Source: Pseudomonas asplenii (lineage in GTDB: Bacteria > Pseudomonadota > Gammaproteobacteria > Pseudomonadales > Pseudomonadaceae). Taken from it: a stretch of 64,000 nucleotides of DNA. Position numbers and translations under genes: made by a program. How positions within the stretch are numbered: position 1 is the first letter of the stretch; the number at the start of each line of letters is the position of its first letter. The stretch spans positions 3,410,001 to 3,474,000 of the forward strand of contig NZ_LT629777.1 of NCBI RefSeq assembly GCF_900105475.1, read 5' to 3'. This document shows positions 15,745 through 27,200 of this stretch, one piece after another. Below the pieces are notes generated by a model. It saw nothing but the letters and a program-made list of their open reading frames with translations, had not been told where the DNA came from and ran no database searches.

Positions 15745-16485
15745 GTGGACAAGTACCTTTACGTGGCAATGACCGGCGCCAGCCAGAACGCCCTGGCGCA
15801 AAAGGCTCATGCCAACAATCTGGCGAACATCTCTACCAGCGGTTTTCAGCGTGACCTGGAACAGGCCCGTTCGATGCCGGTGTTCGGTGACGTCTTTCCG
15901 GCGCGTGCGTTTGCCATGTCCGAACGGCCGGCAACCGATTTCTCGCCGGGCGCGCTGCAGCAGACCGGCCGTGATCTCGATGTGGCCGTCGGCGGCAATG
16001 GCTGGATGGCGGTGCAGACGCCTGACGGTGGTGAAGGCTATGTGCGCACCGCGAGCATGAATATTGACGCGGTGGGCGTGCTGCGTGCGGGCAACGGCAT
16101 GCCGGTGATCGGCAACGCCGGTCCGATTGCCGTGCCGCCCGAGTCGAAGATCGAAGTCGGCCAGGACGGCACCATCAGCATCCGCTCGATGGGCGAGGGG
16201 CCGCGTGTGGTGGCCGTGGTCGACCGCATCAAGCTGGTCAGTCCCGATCCCAAGAACATGACCAAGGGTCTGGACGGCATGATCCACACCAAGGACGGGA
16301 AGCCGGCGGTCGCCGATGCCAACGTCAAGCTGGAGTCGGGTTTCCTCGAGGCTAGCAACGTCAATGCTGTCGAAGAGATGACTGCGGTGCTGGCTTTGTC
16401 CAAGCAGTTCGAGCTGCATATCAAAATGATGAACACCGCTAAAGACGATGACCAGGCAATGGCTCGGGTCTTGCAGATCAGCTAA
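15745..16485 (+). CDS. flgF: Flagellar proximal rod protein FlgF
   Basis: A 246-aa FlgF. The GTG at 15745 is chosen since MDKYLYVAMTGASQNALAQKAHANNLANISTSGFQRD is the standard N-terminal rod motif; an AGAGGA site precedes it. The C-terminal ESGFLEASNVNAVEEMTAVLALSKQFELHIKMMNTAKDDD helix pairs with the N-terminal helix in the assembled rod. FlgF is the last part of the proximal rod. It begins the flgFGHIJKL operon behind its own sigma54 promoter; flgBCDE are not upstream here, as in the split arrangement of the P. fluorescens/putida type. Confidence 0.95.
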   Translation: MDKYLYVAMTGASQNALAQKAHANNLANISTSGFQRDLEQARSMPVFGDVFPARAFAMSERPATDFSPGALQQTGRDLDVAVGGNGWMAVQTPDGGEGYVRTASMNIDAVGVLRAGNGMPVIGNAGPIAVPPESKIEVGQDGTISIRSMGEGPRVVAVVDRIKLVSPDPKNMTKGLDGMIHTKDGKPAVADANVKLESGFLEASNVNAVEEMTAVLALSKQFELHIKMMNTAKDDDQAMARVLQIS

Positions 16486-16531
16486 TCACCACAACGTAGC
16501 GCCGTAAAACAGGCGCACGAAGGAGAACAGA

Positions 16532-17317
16532 ATGCTTCCGGCTCTATGGGTTGCAAAAACAGGTTTGGCGGCGCAAGACACCAACCTGACCACCATTTCC
16601 AACAACCTGGCCAACGTCTCGACCACCGGCTTCAAGCGTGATCGTGCCGAATTCCAGGACCTGCTGTACCAGATCAAGCGTCAGCCGGGTGCCCAGTCGA
16701 CCCAGGACAGCGAACTGCCATCGGGCCTGCAGCTGGGTACCGGTGTGCGTATCGTCGGCACCCAGAAGAACTTCGCCGCCGGTAGCCTGCAGACCACTGA
16801 CCAGCCGCTGGACATCGCGGTCAACGGTCGTGGTTTCTTCCAGATCCTGCAACCGGACGGGACCACGGCCTATACCCGTGACGGTACCTTCCACCTGGAC
16901 AACACCGGCCAGATCGTCACCGCCTCAGGTTTTGCCCTGCAGCCGGCCATCGTGATCCCGAACAACGCCCAGACTTTCACCGTCGGCAAGGACGGCACCG
17001 TCTCGATCACCACCGCCGGCAACCCGGCCTCGCAAGTGATCGGCAACCTGCAGACCGCCGATTTCATCAACCCGGCCGGCCTGCAAGCCGTGGGTGGCAA
17101 CCTGTTCCTGGAAACCGCCGCCAGCGGTGCACCACAGGTCAGCACGCCAGGTCTCAATGGATTCGGTACCACCGAGCAGAGCACTCTGGAAACCTCGAAC
17201 GTCAGCACCGTGGAGGAGATGGTCAACATGATCACCACCCAGCGTGCCTACGAAATGAACTCCAAGGTGATTTCCACCGCCGACCAGATGCTCTCGTTCG
17301 TCGCGCAGAATCTGTAA
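16532..17317 (+). CDS. flgG: Flagellar distal rod protein FlgG
   Basis: A 261-aa FlgG, the usual length. It starts [19 protein letters not shown], with the rod motif [22 protein letters not shown], a central D1 domain ([33 protein letters not shown]) and the C-terminal helix [29 protein letters not shown]. It polymerises into the 26-subunit distal rod that crosses the peptidoglycan and the P and L rings. A GGAG site lies before the ATG; there is a 46-bp gap from flgF. Confidence 0.97.
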   Translation: MLPALWVAKTGLAAQDTNLTTISNNLANVSTTGFKRDRAEFQDLLYQIKRQPGAQSTQDSELPSGLQLGTGVRIVGTQKNFAAGSLQTTDQPLDIAVNGRGFFQILQPDGTTAYTRDGTFHLDNTGQIVTASGFALQPAIVIPNNAQTFTVGKDGTVSITTAGNPASQVIGNLQTADFINPAGLQAVGGNLFLETAASGAPQVSTPGLNGFGTTEQSTLETSNVSTVEEMVNMITTQRAYEMNSKVISTADQMLSFVAQNL

Positions 17318-17370
17318 TCAAGTCTATGTGGCGGCCTCGGGGCCGCCTGCAACACCGTGAGGGAAGGGTC

Positions 17371-18066
17371 ATGAATCGGTTGTTTTCTGTTCTCGCGCTG
17401 AGTGGGATGGCTGCGCTGGCGGGTTGCGTGAGCCCGCCGCCCAAGCCTAATGACCCCTACTATGCACCGGTGTTGCCACGCACTCCGCTGCCTGCTGCGG
17501 CGAACAATGGCTCGATCTACCAGGCCGGTTTCGAACAGAACCTGTATGGCGACCGCAAGGCGTTCCGGGTCGGTGATATCATCACCATCACCTTGAACGA
17601 AGCCACCCAGGCCAGCAAGAACGCCAACTCCAACCTGTCGAAGAAAAGCACCACCAGCATTGGCCTGACTTCGCTGTTTGGCAGCGTGCCGAACACCAAC
17701 AACCCGTTGGGCAGTGGTGACCTGAGCCTGAACGCCGGCTACAGCGGCAACCGTGCCACCGACGGTACTTCCAAGGCCGGCCAGAGCAACAGCCTGACCG
17801 GTTCGATCACCGTCACCGTGGCCGATGTGTTGCCCAATGGCATCATCGCGGTCCGTGGCGAGAAGTGGATGACCCTCAATACCGGCGACGAACTGGTGCG
17901 GATTGCCGGCCTGGTGCGCGCTGACGATATCGCTACCGATAACACCGTATCGTCTACCCGGGTGGCCGATGCGCGCATCACCTATTCGGGTACCGGCTCG
18001 TTCGCCGATACGAGTCAGCCAGGCTGGTTCGACCGTTTCTTCCTCAGCCCACTCTGGCCTTTCTAG
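17371..18066 (+). CDS. flgH: Flagellar L-ring lipoprotein FlgH
   Basis: A 231-aa lipoprotein. The signal peptide ends in a lipobox (AALAGC) with acylated Cys19. It forms the outer-membrane L ring. Family motifs include [69 protein letters not shown] and the C-terminal [22 protein letters not shown]. The ATG at 17371 follows a GGGAAG site. Confidence 0.97.
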   Translation: MNRLFSVLALSGMAALAGCVSPPPKPNDPYYAPVLPRTPLPAAANNGSIYQAGFEQNLYGDRKAFRVGDIITITLNEATQASKNANSNLSKKSTTSIGLTSLFGSVPNTNNPLGSGDLSLNAGYSGNRATDGTSKAGQSNSLTGSITVTVADVLPNGIIAVRGEKWMTLNTGDELVRIAGLVRADDIATDNTVSSTRVADARITYSGTGSFADTSQPGWFDRFFLSPLWPF

Positions 18067-18078
18067 GTGCCGACCATC

Positions 18079-19188
18079 ATGTTCAATTTCAAGCATCTGA
18101 TGGCGGCTGTGCTGCTGATGTCGACCGCCTTCAGTGTCCAGGCCGAACGGTTGAAGGACATCGCCAGTATTTCCGGCGTACGTTCCAACCAGTTGATCGG
18201 TTACGGCCTGGTGGTCGGTCTGAACGGTACGGGTGACCAGACCACCCAGACCCCGTTCACCCTGCAGACCTTCAACAACATGCTGTCGCAGTTCGGCATC
18301 AAGGTGCCGGCCAACTCCGGCAGCGTCCAGTTGAAGAACGTTGCAGCGGTGTCGGTCAGTGCCGATCTGCCAGCGTTCGCCAAGCCGGGTCAGGTGGTCG
18401 ATATCACCGTTTCCTCCATCGGTAACTCCAAAAGCCTGCGCGGCGGTACGCTGCTGCTGACGCCGCTCAAAGGTATCGATGGCAACGTCTACGCCATCGC
18501 CCAGGGCAACCTGGTGGTGGGCGGCTTCGATGCCGAGGGCCGTGACGGTTCGAAGATCACCGTCAACGTTCCGTCGGCGGGTCGTATTCCCGGTGGTGCC
18601 TCCGTCGAGCGAGCGGTGCCGAGTGGTTTCAATCAGGGCAACAGCCTGACCTTGAACCTCAACCGTTCCGACTTCACCACGGCCAAGCGTATTGTTGATA
18701 AGGTCAATGACATGCTCGGCCCAGGCGTGGCCCAGGCCATCGACGGCGGTTCGGTGCGAGTCACTGCGCCTCTGGACCCGAGCCAGCGCGTCGACTACAT
18801 CTCGATCCTGGAAAATCTTGAGGTCGATCCGGGTCAGGCGGTGGCGAAAGTCATCATCAACTCGCGTACCGGCACCATCGTGATTGGCCAGAACGTCAAG
18901 GTTTCGCCAGCGGCGGTGACCCACGGCAGTCTGACCGTGACCATCACCGAGGATCCGATCGTCAGCCAGCCGGGGCCGTTGTCCAATGGCACCACGGCGG
19001 TCGTGCCGCGCTCGAAGATCAATGCCCAGCAGGAAGCCAAGCCGATGTTCAAGTTCGGCCCGGGGACCACGCTGGACGAAATCGTCCGTGCGGTGAATCA
19101 GGTGGGCGCTGCGCCAGGCGACTTGATGGCGATTCTCGAAGCCTTGAAACAGGCCGGCGCCCTGCAAGCCGATCTGATCGTGATCTGA
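18079..19188 (+). CDS. flgI: Flagellar P-ring protein FlgI
   Basis: A 369-aa periplasmic P-ring subunit with a cleavable signal peptide ([20 protein letters not shown], cut near VQA-ER). Conserved blocks are [76 protein letters not shown] and the C-terminal [21 protein letters not shown]. The ATG at 18079 is used, with AGGTG 10 bases upstream; a GTG directly after the flgH stop is possible but has no ribosome site of its own. Confidence 0.96.
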   Translation: MFNFKHLMAAVLLMSTAFSVQAERLKDIASISGVRSNQLIGYGLVVGLNGTGDQTTQTPFTLQTFNNMLSQFGIKVPANSGSVQLKNVAAVSVSADLPAFAKPGQVVDITVSSIGNSKSLRGGTLLLTPLKGIDGNVYAIAQGNLVVGGFDAEGRDGSKITVNVPSAGRIPGGASVERAVPSGFNQGNSLTLNLNRSDFTTAKRIVDKVNDMLGPGVAQAIDGGSVRVTAPLDPSQRVDYISILENLEVDPGQAVAKVIINSRTGTIVIGQNVKVSPAAVTHGSLTVTITEDPIVSQPGPLSNGTTAVVPRSKINAQQEAKPMFKFGPGTTLDEIVRAVNQVGAAPGDLMAILEALKQAGALQADLIVI

Positions 19189-19198
19189 GGTCGATTCC

Positions 19199-20500
19199 AT
19201 GGTTGATATTCGTAACAGCGGGATCGTCAATGTCAGCGACTCGGGGGCCTATACCGACCTCAATCGCCTGAACAACCTGAAGGTCGGCGATCGCACCAGC
19301 GACGGTAACCTGCGCAAGGTTGCCCAGGAATTCGAGTCGCTGTTTCTCAGCCAGATGCTCAAGTCGATGCGTTCGGCCACCGAAGTGCTGGGGCAGGACA
19401 ACCCGCTCAATACCCCGGCGGCCAAGCAGTATCAGGAAATGTACGACCAGCAACTGGCGGTGACCATGTCTCGCCAGGGCGGTGGTATCGGCCTGGCCGA
19501 TGTGCTGATGCGTCAGATGTCGAAGGAAAAGCATTCCCGTCCATCTGACAGCGGGCTCACTGTCGGGCCGCCCGCTGGGACGACCGACGCTCCGGCCGCA
19601 GCACCAGTGGAAACCCCGATCGCTGCCGGCACCGTTACCTCGACGCCGGGCTCGCCTTTCACTCGCTCCAATGGCCAGCATGCCTTGTGGGCTTCGCGGG
19701 TTGCTCACGGCAACGCAAGCGACGGTACGGTGCACAACGATGTGGCCAAGCTCAACGCCCGGCGCCTTTCGCTGCCGAGCAAACTCACTGACCGGCTGTT
19801 GGCCGGCCTGGTACCGTCTGCCGATGCCAGTCAGGTCGCTGCGGCGGGTTATGCCGTACCGGAACGCAACAGCGCGTCTGCCGATGCGCAGCTCAAGAGC
19901 GACAACATGGCCGCCCGCAGCCTTGCCGTGCCGGCCTCGCGCATGCAGGTCTTCGGACGCGCCGTGGCTCAGCCGCCGCTGGCACCGGCCAAGCGTGCGT
20001 TCAGTTCGGCGGACGACTTCGTCGCAACCATGCTGCCGATGGCCGAACAGGCCGCCAAGCGTATCGGTATCGATCCGCGTTACCTAGTGGCCCAGGCTGC
20101 GCTGGAAACCGGCTGGGGCAAGTCGGTCATGCGCCAGCAGGACGGCAGCAGCAGCCACAACCTGTTCGGCATCAAGACCGGCAGCAGTTGGCAGGGACCT
20201 CAGGCGCGGGCAATTACCAGTGAGTTCCGCGATGGACAGATGGTCAAGGAAACAGCGGAATTCCGTTCCTATGATTCCTATCAGGACAGTTTCCATGACC
20301 TGGTGACGCTGCTGCAGAGCAATAATCGCTATCAAGATGTGCTGAAGTCGGCCGATAAACCAGAACAGTTTGTGCGTGAGCTGCAAAAGGCCGGGTACGC
20401 AACCGACCCGGATTACGCCAGCAAGATCACGCAAATAGCAAAACAGATGAAGAGCTACCAGAACTACGCTGCTGCGACGAGCGCTTCCACGAATTTATAA
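19199..20500 (+). CDS. flgJ: Rod cap protein and peptidoglycan hydrolase FlgJ
   Basis: A 433-aa bifunctional protein. Residues 1-110 are the rod-cap domain (RKVAQEFESLFLSQMLKSMR) and about 270-425 the glucosaminidase domain (MAEQAAKRIGIDPRYLVAQAALETGWGKS, with the presumed catalytic Glu in LETGWG; SSHNLFGIKTGSSW; a C-terminal YATDPDYASKI). The two are joined by an Ala/Ser/Pro-rich linker of about 160 residues, making the protein longer than E. coli FlgJ (313 aa). It caps the growing rod and opens the peptidoglycan. The gene starts 10 bp after flgI. Confidence 0.96.
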   Translation: MVDIRNSGIVNVSDSGAYTDLNRLNNLKVGDRTSDGNLRKVAQEFESLFLSQMLKSMRSATEVLGQDNPLNTPAAKQYQEMYDQQLAVTMSRQGGGIGLADVLMRQMSKEKHSRPSDSGLTVGPPAGTTDAPAAAPVETPIAAGTVTSTPGSPFTRSNGQHALWASRVAHGNASDGTVHNDVAKLNARRLSLPSKLTDRLLAGLVPSADASQVAAAGYAVPERNSASADAQLKSDNMAARSLAVPASRMQVFGRAVAQPPLAPAKRAFSSADDFVATMLPMAEQAAKRIGIDPRYLVAQAALETGWGKSVMRQQDGSSSHNLFGIKTGSSWQGPQARAITSEFRDGQMVKETAEFRSYDSYQDSFHDLVTLLQSNNRYQDVLKSADKPEQFVRELQKAGYATDPDYASKITQIAKQMKSYQNYAAATSASTNL

Positions 20501-20510
20501 GGTCTGAATC

Positions 20511-22571
20511 ATGAGTCTGCTCAATATCGGGATGACGGGGTTGAACGCTGCCAGCTCGGCCCTGACGACCACGGGTAACAACATTGCCAACGTTGACACG
20601 GCCGGTTACTCGCGTCAGCAAACCGTGCAGACCACCGCGGCCTCGCAGCGCTATGGCAACGTGTTCATCGGTACCGGGACCACCCTGGCGGATGTGCGCC
20701 GGGTCTACAGTTCCTACCTGGAATCGCAACTGCACACCGCGACCTCGCTCAACAGCGATGCCTCGTCGTACCTGGCCCAGGTCACACCGACCGACTCGAT
20801 GCTGTCCGACACCAATACCGGCATGACTGCGTCCCTGCAGAGCTTCTTCACCGCCCTGCAGTCGGTTTCGGCCGCGCCGACCGATGACGCTTCCCGCCAG
20901 AACACCCTGAGCAGTGCCAAGGCCTTGAGCGATCGCTTCAACTCCATTGCCAAGCAGCTCAATGATCAGAACACCGGGATCAACACCAATCTGTCGGACA
21001 TGACCGACCAGGTGAACAAGCTGGCGACCAGCATTGCCCAGCTCAATGATCAGATCACCAAGATTTCTCCGTCCGCCGGTGCGCCCAACGACCTGATGGA
21101 CAAACGTAACGACGCCGTGCGCCAGTTGTCCGAACTGGTCGGTACCTCGGTGACCGAACGCGGTTCCAACTATGACGTCTACCTGGCCAACGGTCAGCCG
21201 CTGGTCATGGGCAACTCGACCAACACCCTGGCTGCCGTACCGAGCAAGGACGATCCGAGCCGTTACGCGTTGCAACTGAACCGTGCCTCCAGCACCATCG
21301 ATATCACCGATACGGTGAGCAGTGGTGAGATCGGTGGTCTGCTGCGTTATCGCACCGAAGTGCTGAACCCTTCGCTCAACGAGCTGGGGCGTGTTGCGAT
21401 GGTCGTTGCCGACCAGATGAACAAGCAGAACACTCAAGGCATCGACAAGAACGGCAACTTCGGCACGGCCATCTTCAACGATATCAACAGCGCCACTCTG
21501 GTCAGCCAGCGCAGCATTGCCAAGTCGACCAACAACCCGGCTTCCGGCAATCTGAACGTGAACATCAGTGATACCGGCGCGCTGACCACCTATGACTACC
21601 AGGTGACTTTCATCAACGGGACGGACTACACCGTCAATCGTTCCGACGGCACCAGCATGGGGTCTTTCAGTACCACGACCACCCCGGCACCGGTCATTGA
21701 CGGTTTTACGCTGAGCCCGAGCAGTGCCACGGCGATGACCGCCGGTGACAGCTTCAAGGTCACCCCGACCCGCAGTGGTGCCAGCGATATCCAGATGGTC
21801 ATGACCGACTCCAAGAGCATCGCTGCTGCGGCGCCGCTGACCGGTGTGACCAGTGCCAGCAATGGCGGGACCTATACCCAGCCGATCCTGGTCGACCAGT
21901 TGGGCACCCCCAACGCGACCAACAACGCGCAGTTGCAGGACGCCATCAAGTACGGCACGCCAGCCAAACTCGTGTTCTCCGCCGCCGGTACTGGCGCGGC
22001 GGCCGGTACCCAGAGCTACACACTGACCGACGCCAAGGGCAACCTCATGGGCACCGGCACCATCGTCCCGGGCCAGAACAATACCCTGAACCTGAAGATC
22101 AATATGGTCGACTCGTCGGGTAACCCGGTGATGGACAACACCGTCACGCCAGCCGTGCAGAAGACCTTCACGGTACAGACCACCGTGGGCGGCAACCCTA
22201 AAACCGGCGAAAGCTACACCATTTCGATGACCGGTGCGGCGTCCTCGGACAACCGCAACAGCGCGGCCCTGATTGCCCTGCAGACCAAGCAGACGGTCGA
22301 TACCGGTACTTCGAGCAAGGGCATCAGCCTTTCGGATGCCTACGGCAAGCTGGTTTCCAATGTCGGCACCAAGGCTTCCCAGGCCAAGTCGGACAGCGAT
22401 GCGACCACTACCGTGCTGACCACCGCCAAGGGCGCCCGGGACTCGTTATCGGGGGTCAACCTCGACGAGGAAACCGGCAACCTGGTCAAGTACCAGCAGT
22501 ACTACACCGCCTCGTCGCAGATCATCAAGGCGGCTCAGGAAACCTTCAGCGTGCTGATCAACAGTCTTTAA
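20511..22571 (+). CDS. flgK: Hook-filament junction protein FlgK (HAP1)
   Basis: A 686-aa FlgK. The N-terminus LLNIGMTGLNAASSALTTTGNNIANVDTAGYSRQQTV and the C-terminus GVNLDEETGNLVKYQQYYTASSQIIKAAQETFSVLINSL are the polymerisation helices. The central part (about residues 340-600) is enlarged compared with enterobacterial FlgK (547 aa), Thr/Ser/Gly-rich and probably surface-exposed. It forms the first junction zone between hook and filament. The start is 10 bp after flgJ; flgL follows by 13 bp. Confidence 0.96.
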   Translation: MSLLNIGMTGLNAASSALTTTGNNIANVDTAGYSRQQTVQTTAASQRYGNVFIGTGTTLADVRRVYSSYLESQLHTATSLNSDASSYLAQVTPTDSMLSDTNTGMTASLQSFFTALQSVSAAPTDDASRQNTLSSAKALSDRFNSIAKQLNDQNTGINTNLSDMTDQVNKLATSIAQLNDQITKISPSAGAPNDLMDKRNDAVRQLSELVGTSVTERGSNYDVYLANGQPLVMGNSTNTLAAVPSKDDPSRYALQLNRASSTIDITDTVSSGEIGGLLRYRTEVLNPSLNELGRVAMVVADQMNKQNTQGIDKNGNFGTAIFNDINSATLVSQRSIAKSTNNPASGNLNVNISDTGALTTYDYQVTFINGTDYTVNRSDGTSMGSFSTTTTPAPVIDGFTLSPSSATAMTAGDSFKVTPTRSGASDIQMVMTDSKSIAAAAPLTGVTSASNGGTYTQPILVDQLGTPNATNNAQLQDAIKYGTPAKLVFSAAGTGAAAGTQSYTLTDAKGNLMGTGTIVPGQNNTLNLKINMVDSSGNPVMDNTVTPAVQKTFTVQTTVGGNPKTGESYTISMTGAASSDNRNSAALIALQTKQTVDTGTSSKGISLSDAYGKLVSNVGTKASQAKSDSDATTTVLTTAKGARDSLSGVNLDEETGNLVKYQQYYTASSQIIKAAQETFSVLINSL

Positions 22572-22584
22572 GGAGTCGTAATTC

Positions 22585-24162
22585 ATGCGCATTTCCACCG
22601 CCCAGTATTACGAAACGACCGCCGCCAACTATCAGCGTGGCTACAACGACACGCTCAAGAGTGCGGCCGAAGCCAGCAGTCTGACCAAGGTCAACACCGC
22701 CGCCGACGATCCGGTCGGTGCCGCTCGCCTGCTGCAATTGGGCCAGCAGAGTGCGGCGCTGACGCAGTACAGCACCAACTCCAATGCACTGAAAACCCAG
22801 TACAGCCAGAGCGAAACCGCGCTGAGTTCGATCCAGGACGGGATGCAGCGCGCGCGCGAGCTGGCACTGGCGGCCAACACCGGGACCAAGACCGACGCCG
22901 ACCGCAAGGCTGCGGCTCAGGAACTGGGCCAACTGCAGCAGGCGATCCTCGGCCTGATGAACAGCCAGGACTCCAACGGCAACTACCTGTTTGCCGGTTC
23001 GAAGACCAGCAGCGTGCCGTACACCGCCAATGCCGATGGCACCTACAGCTATAACGGCGACCAGTCGACCTTGAGCCTGCAAGTCGGAGACAACCTGTCG
23101 CTGGGTAGCAATATCAATGGCTGGGATGCTTTCCAGCAGTCGATCAATACCGCGCGTACTCAATCCACCCTGACCTCGCCGGCAGTGGATGACGGTCGCG
23201 TCAGCCTGTCCAATGGCCTGGTCAGCAACAGCGCGACCTACGACGCCAAGTTCACCGCCGGCCAGCCATACACCGTGACCTTCCTCAGCAGCACGCAGCT
23301 GAAGATCACGGATGGCGCCGGTAATGACGTGACCTCGGAGGCGACCCAGAACGGGGTCGTCAGCAACAGCAACGGTGCCAACCAGACGGTAAACTTCCGG
23401 GGTATCGACCTGGCATTGAACATCAACCTGAAGTCGGGTGATGTGCCGGACACCGTGATCGCCGGTCATACCTTTACGCTGACCGCGCAGCCGGACACCT
23501 TCAACACGACCCGCAGTGCGGGCAATCCGTCGACCACGGTGGTCACCGGGGCAACCACGACCAACCAGGCCGCCTACACCAGCACCTTCCCCAACGGCGG
23601 TGCGACGATCAAGTTCGGCGCTGCTGGTGCCTATGACGTGTATGCCACGCCGGTTTCCTCGGACAGCCAGCCGATCTCCTCGGGCACCATGGCCGCACCA
23701 CCGGCTGCGCAGACGATCACTGCGGCCGGGGTCACCTTCACGTTCAGCGGCGCGGCAGCATCGGGCGACCAATTCATGGTCCAGTCCAACAATCACCAGA
23801 CTCAGAATATCCTCGATACCCTGACGTCGATGATCACTGCCCTGAACACGCCGGTCGATGGCGATCCGGTGGCTCAGCAGAAGCAACTGGCGACGATGAA
23901 CGCCGGGATCAGCAACATTGACAGTGCGTTCGACAAGACCGGTGGGGCAATCACGACTGTCGGTGCGCGTCAGTCTGCGCTGGACAACCAGTTGGCTACC
24001 AACGAAAGCCTGACCCTGGCCAACACCAGCAGCCAGCAGGCGATCCGCGACTCCGACCCCGCCGAAGTGATGACCCGCCTGACCTTGCAGCAGACCATGT
24101 TGCAGGCCGCTCAACTGGCCTTCAGCAAGATCAGCCAGCTGGGTCTGTTCAACAAGATCTGA
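22585..24162 (+). CDS. flgL: Hook-filament junction protein FlgL (HAP3)
   Basis: A 525-aa FlgL. The N-terminal flagellin-like helix (MRISTAQYYETTAANYQRGYNDTLK, then TAADDPVGAARLLQL) and the C-terminal helix (DSDPAEVMTRLTLQQTMLQAAQLAFSKISQLGLF) are conserved. The centre (about 150-400) is much larger than in E. coli FlgL (317 aa), with repeated TSTF/TTVVTG-like beta-rich stretches. It forms the second junction zone at the filament base and ends the flg operon, followed by strong hairpins. Confidence 0.95.
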   Translation: MRISTAQYYETTAANYQRGYNDTLKSAAEASSLTKVNTAADDPVGAARLLQLGQQSAALTQYSTNSNALKTQYSQSETALSSIQDGMQRARELALAANTGTKTDADRKAAAQELGQLQQAILGLMNSQDSNGNYLFAGSKTSSVPYTANADGTYSYNGDQSTLSLQVGDNLSLGSNINGWDAFQQSINTARTQSTLTSPAVDDGRVSLSNGLVSNSATYDAKFTAGQPYTVTFLSSTQLKITDGAGNDVTSEATQNGVVSNSNGANQTVNFRGIDLALNINLKSGDVPDTVIAGHTFTLTAQPDTFNTTRSAGNPSTTVVTGATTTNQAAYTSTFPNGGATIKFGAAGAYDVYATPVSSDSQPISSGTMAAPPAAQTITAAGVTFTFSGAAASGDQFMVQSNNHQTQNILDTLTSMITALNTPVDGDPVAQQKQLATMNAGISNIDSAFDKTGGAITTVGARQSALDNQLATNESLTLANTSSQQAIRDSDPAEVMTRLTLQQTMLQAAQLAFSKISQLGLFNKI

Positions 24163-24208
24163 AGACGGCGGGCGCGCCAGCGTCCCCTGTTTTTGAGTAT
24201 TGTCTGTC

Positions 24209-24253
24209 AGCCGCTGCATTAAGCGGCTTCAGGGGCCCTTCCGGCCGGAAGGG
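24209..24253 (+). terminator. Two hairpins between flgL and the glycosyltransferase gene
   Basis: AGCCGCT / AGCGGCT with a 6-nt loop, then the perfect 18-bp palindrome CCCTTCCGGCCGGAAGGG. Neither has a T-run. They could end or process the flg transcript, or form the leader of the next gene, whose start is 25 bp further on. Confidence 0.5.
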
Positions 24254-24277
24254 TGCCCTCCGCTCGAGAGTCCTGCC

Positions 24278-27200
24278 GTGAACCCTATGCCGCTTGTCAG
24301 TGTCGTCATTCCCGCCTCCCATCCACGGTTTTTCTCCAGGGCCCTCGGTGGGCTGTTGACTCAGGCGTATGGCAACTTCGAGGTCATCGTCTGCGACGAT
24401 AGCCGTGGTGACGAGATCGAGCAGGCGGTGCTGACGCTGAGCGAGCGCAGTGGCAAGGCCGTGCGTTATGTCCGCAACCCGCAGCCGTTGGGTTATATCG
24501 GTAACCTGCAGGCCTGTCTGGCGCAAGCCCGGGGCGAGTACATCAAGTTCCTGATGGAAGACGATCAGTTGTTGCCCGATATCCTCGCGCAGCAGACTCA
24601 GGTCTTCATCGAGCAACCGGACGTCAACCTGGTGCTCGCCCAGCGGCTGTTCTGGGATGCCGACGACCTGCAACTGCCATCACGCCTGGAAAACACGGCG
24701 TTGTCGCCGGCCTCCGGGTTGTTCAAGGGCGAAGACCTGCTCGCCATCTGCGAGAACTTTCCGGTGAACTTCTTCGGCGGGTTCTCCAGTGCGATGTTTC
24801 GGCGTTCCGATCTGCTCGAACTGCTGCCGGCGCTGACCCAGCCGGGACACTGTTTTGTCGCCTCGCTCGACCTGGCCTTGTATATCTGTCTATTCCGCCG
24901 CGGCAGCCTGGCGATGCTGAACAATGTATTGAGCATCGAGCGTCTGTACCCGGAGCGCATGAACCGCCAGCAGGCGATGAAGGACGCCGCTGAAGCCGAA
25001 ATGGAGTGGCTGGTGCAGATGCTCAAGGCGCGCAGTGGCGAATCGGCGCCGGCCCCCGGCTGGGTGCGCTACCTGCCACTGGATAAAGCCTGTGGTCTGC
25101 CACGCGAATGGGATGAGCTGCCGCTGAGCCGTACCTTGGGCAACAAGCAGACCACCCAGCCTTGGCGGGTGGGTATCGCCAGCGACAGCTTCACCCAGTT
25201 GTATACCGAGTGGTTGTCCTGCCGGACCCTGCCTGAACCGCAGAAGAAGTTGCTGGCCGATACCCTGGCGGGTTGGGCCTGGCAGCCGAAGATCGTGCCG
25301 GTGGTGATCGACGAGCAAGGCAGCAGTGCCATGCTGGGAATCACCCTGCGCAGCCTGGACGAGCAGCTCTATGCGCCAGAGCTGACACTGGTGCTATCTG
25401 CCGCCTGTACCGAAGCGAGTCTGGACGGCAAGGTGTTCCACCTGCCACTGGCGGATGACTGGCGCGAGCAGTTGAATGGGCTGTTGCCGCAGCTCGAGGG
25501 TGGCGACTGGTTCTATCTGTTAAGGGCCGGCGATCGTTTGCGTGAGCCGGCGCTGCTGGTGCTGGCCGAGCGTATCGTCGCTCAGCCGGCGATACGTTGC
25601 GCCTACAGCGATGAAGGTGCCTTGCGCGATGGTGAGTCCGCGGCACCGGTGTTCAGGCCGGATTTCAACCTTGACCTGATGCGCAGCTACCCCTACGTCG
25701 GGCGGGCGCTGGCTTTTCAGCGCAAGGGTTTCGTCGAGTTGGGCGGATTCGATGTCGTGCAAGGTGAACTGGCACCCCAGGATCTGCTCTGGCGTATGGT
25801 GGAAAGCGATGGCACCTGCGTTGTGCATCATATTGCCGAGGTCCAGCTGGAGTCGGTGTCCTCGTTCTCCCAATGGCTGTCGTCGCCCGAGGTGCGGGCG
25901 CTCGCTGCGCGGGTGACCGAGGCTCATCTGAATCGCCTGGGCATCGCCCATCGGATCGATTCGGGCGATGACTCGCCGCTCACGCGCGTCGAGTACCTGC
26001 ATGCCAATCGCCCGCTGGTGTCGATCATTCTGGTCAGCAAGGATCAATGCGCGGCCTTGCAACGCTGCATCGATACCTTGCTGGAGCGTACCGCCTATGC
26101 CGAGTACGAGCTGCTGCTGGTGGACAACGGCAGTGAGAGTGCCGAGGCCCGGGCCTGGTTTGACGGGATGGCTCAGTTGGGCGGTGAGCGTCTGCGAGTG
26201 CTGTCTTATCCACAGCAGGGCAATGCGGCGGCGGTGCGCAACTTCGCCGCACAGCAGGCTCGTGGCGAATACCTGCTGCTGCTCAATCCCTATGCGGTGA
26301 TCACCAACGGCCAGTGGCTGGATGAAATGCTGGCCCAGGCTCAGCGTCCGGAAGTCGGTGTGGTCGGTGCCAAGCTGTTCAGTCCTGAAGGGCGCGTGCT
26401 GCACGCCGGGGTGATTCTCGGTCTGCGCGGCCCGGCCGGTCTACCGTTCTACGGCGAGGTGATGCAGTCGGCCGGTTACATGTACCGGCTGCAAGCAGTG
26501 CACGACCTCAGCGCCGTCGGTGCCGATTGCATGCTGGTGCGCAAGTCGCTGTTCGACAGTCTCGGCGGTTTGGATGAGGAGAGTTTTGCCCACACCCTCA
26601 ACGAGGTGGACTTCTGCCTGCGTGTCGGCCAGAGCAATCACCTGGTGGTGTGGACGCCGTTCGCGCAGTTGGCTCTGGGAGCCGTTCCCGGCGTGGTGCT
26701 TGGCGTCGAGGAGCAGGTGCTGCGCCAGAATGAGGAAAAGAGTTTCTATCAGCGCTGGCTGCCGATTGTCGCCCGCGACCCGGCCTATAACCCGAGCTTG
26801 ACGCTGGACAGCCTGAACGGCTCGAGCTTCAGTCTGGAGCCGGGCTTGCGTGAGGGCTGGAGCCCGTTTTCCGCCCGGCATCTGCCGAAGATCATGGCCT
26901 TGCCGATCAATGCCTCGGCCGTCGGCCATTATCGGATCACCCAGCCGCTGATCGAACTGGAAGCCTCCGGGCGGGCAACTGGCCGTACCTATTACACCTT
27001 GCCGTCGATAATCGAGGTCGAGCGCCAGTCTCCTGACGTTATCGTCCAGCAGGGACGCTACACGGCGCTGCCGATTGAAGAAATCGCGGTGTTGATGAGT
27101 TACAGCAATGCCCGGCGCATCTATGAGCTTGACGACTATGTCATCGATCCACCGCGCAAGAACGGTCATATCCGCAACCTGCCGAAACGCGATGAGATGG

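Noticed and set aside
17248..19230. A 660-codon open frame on the minus strand across flgH, flgI and part of flgG/flgJ
   Set aside because: It is antisense to four certain flagellar genes, follows their third-codon-position GC pattern, and its product (runs of His, Arg, Gly, Asp) matches no family. A shadow frame.
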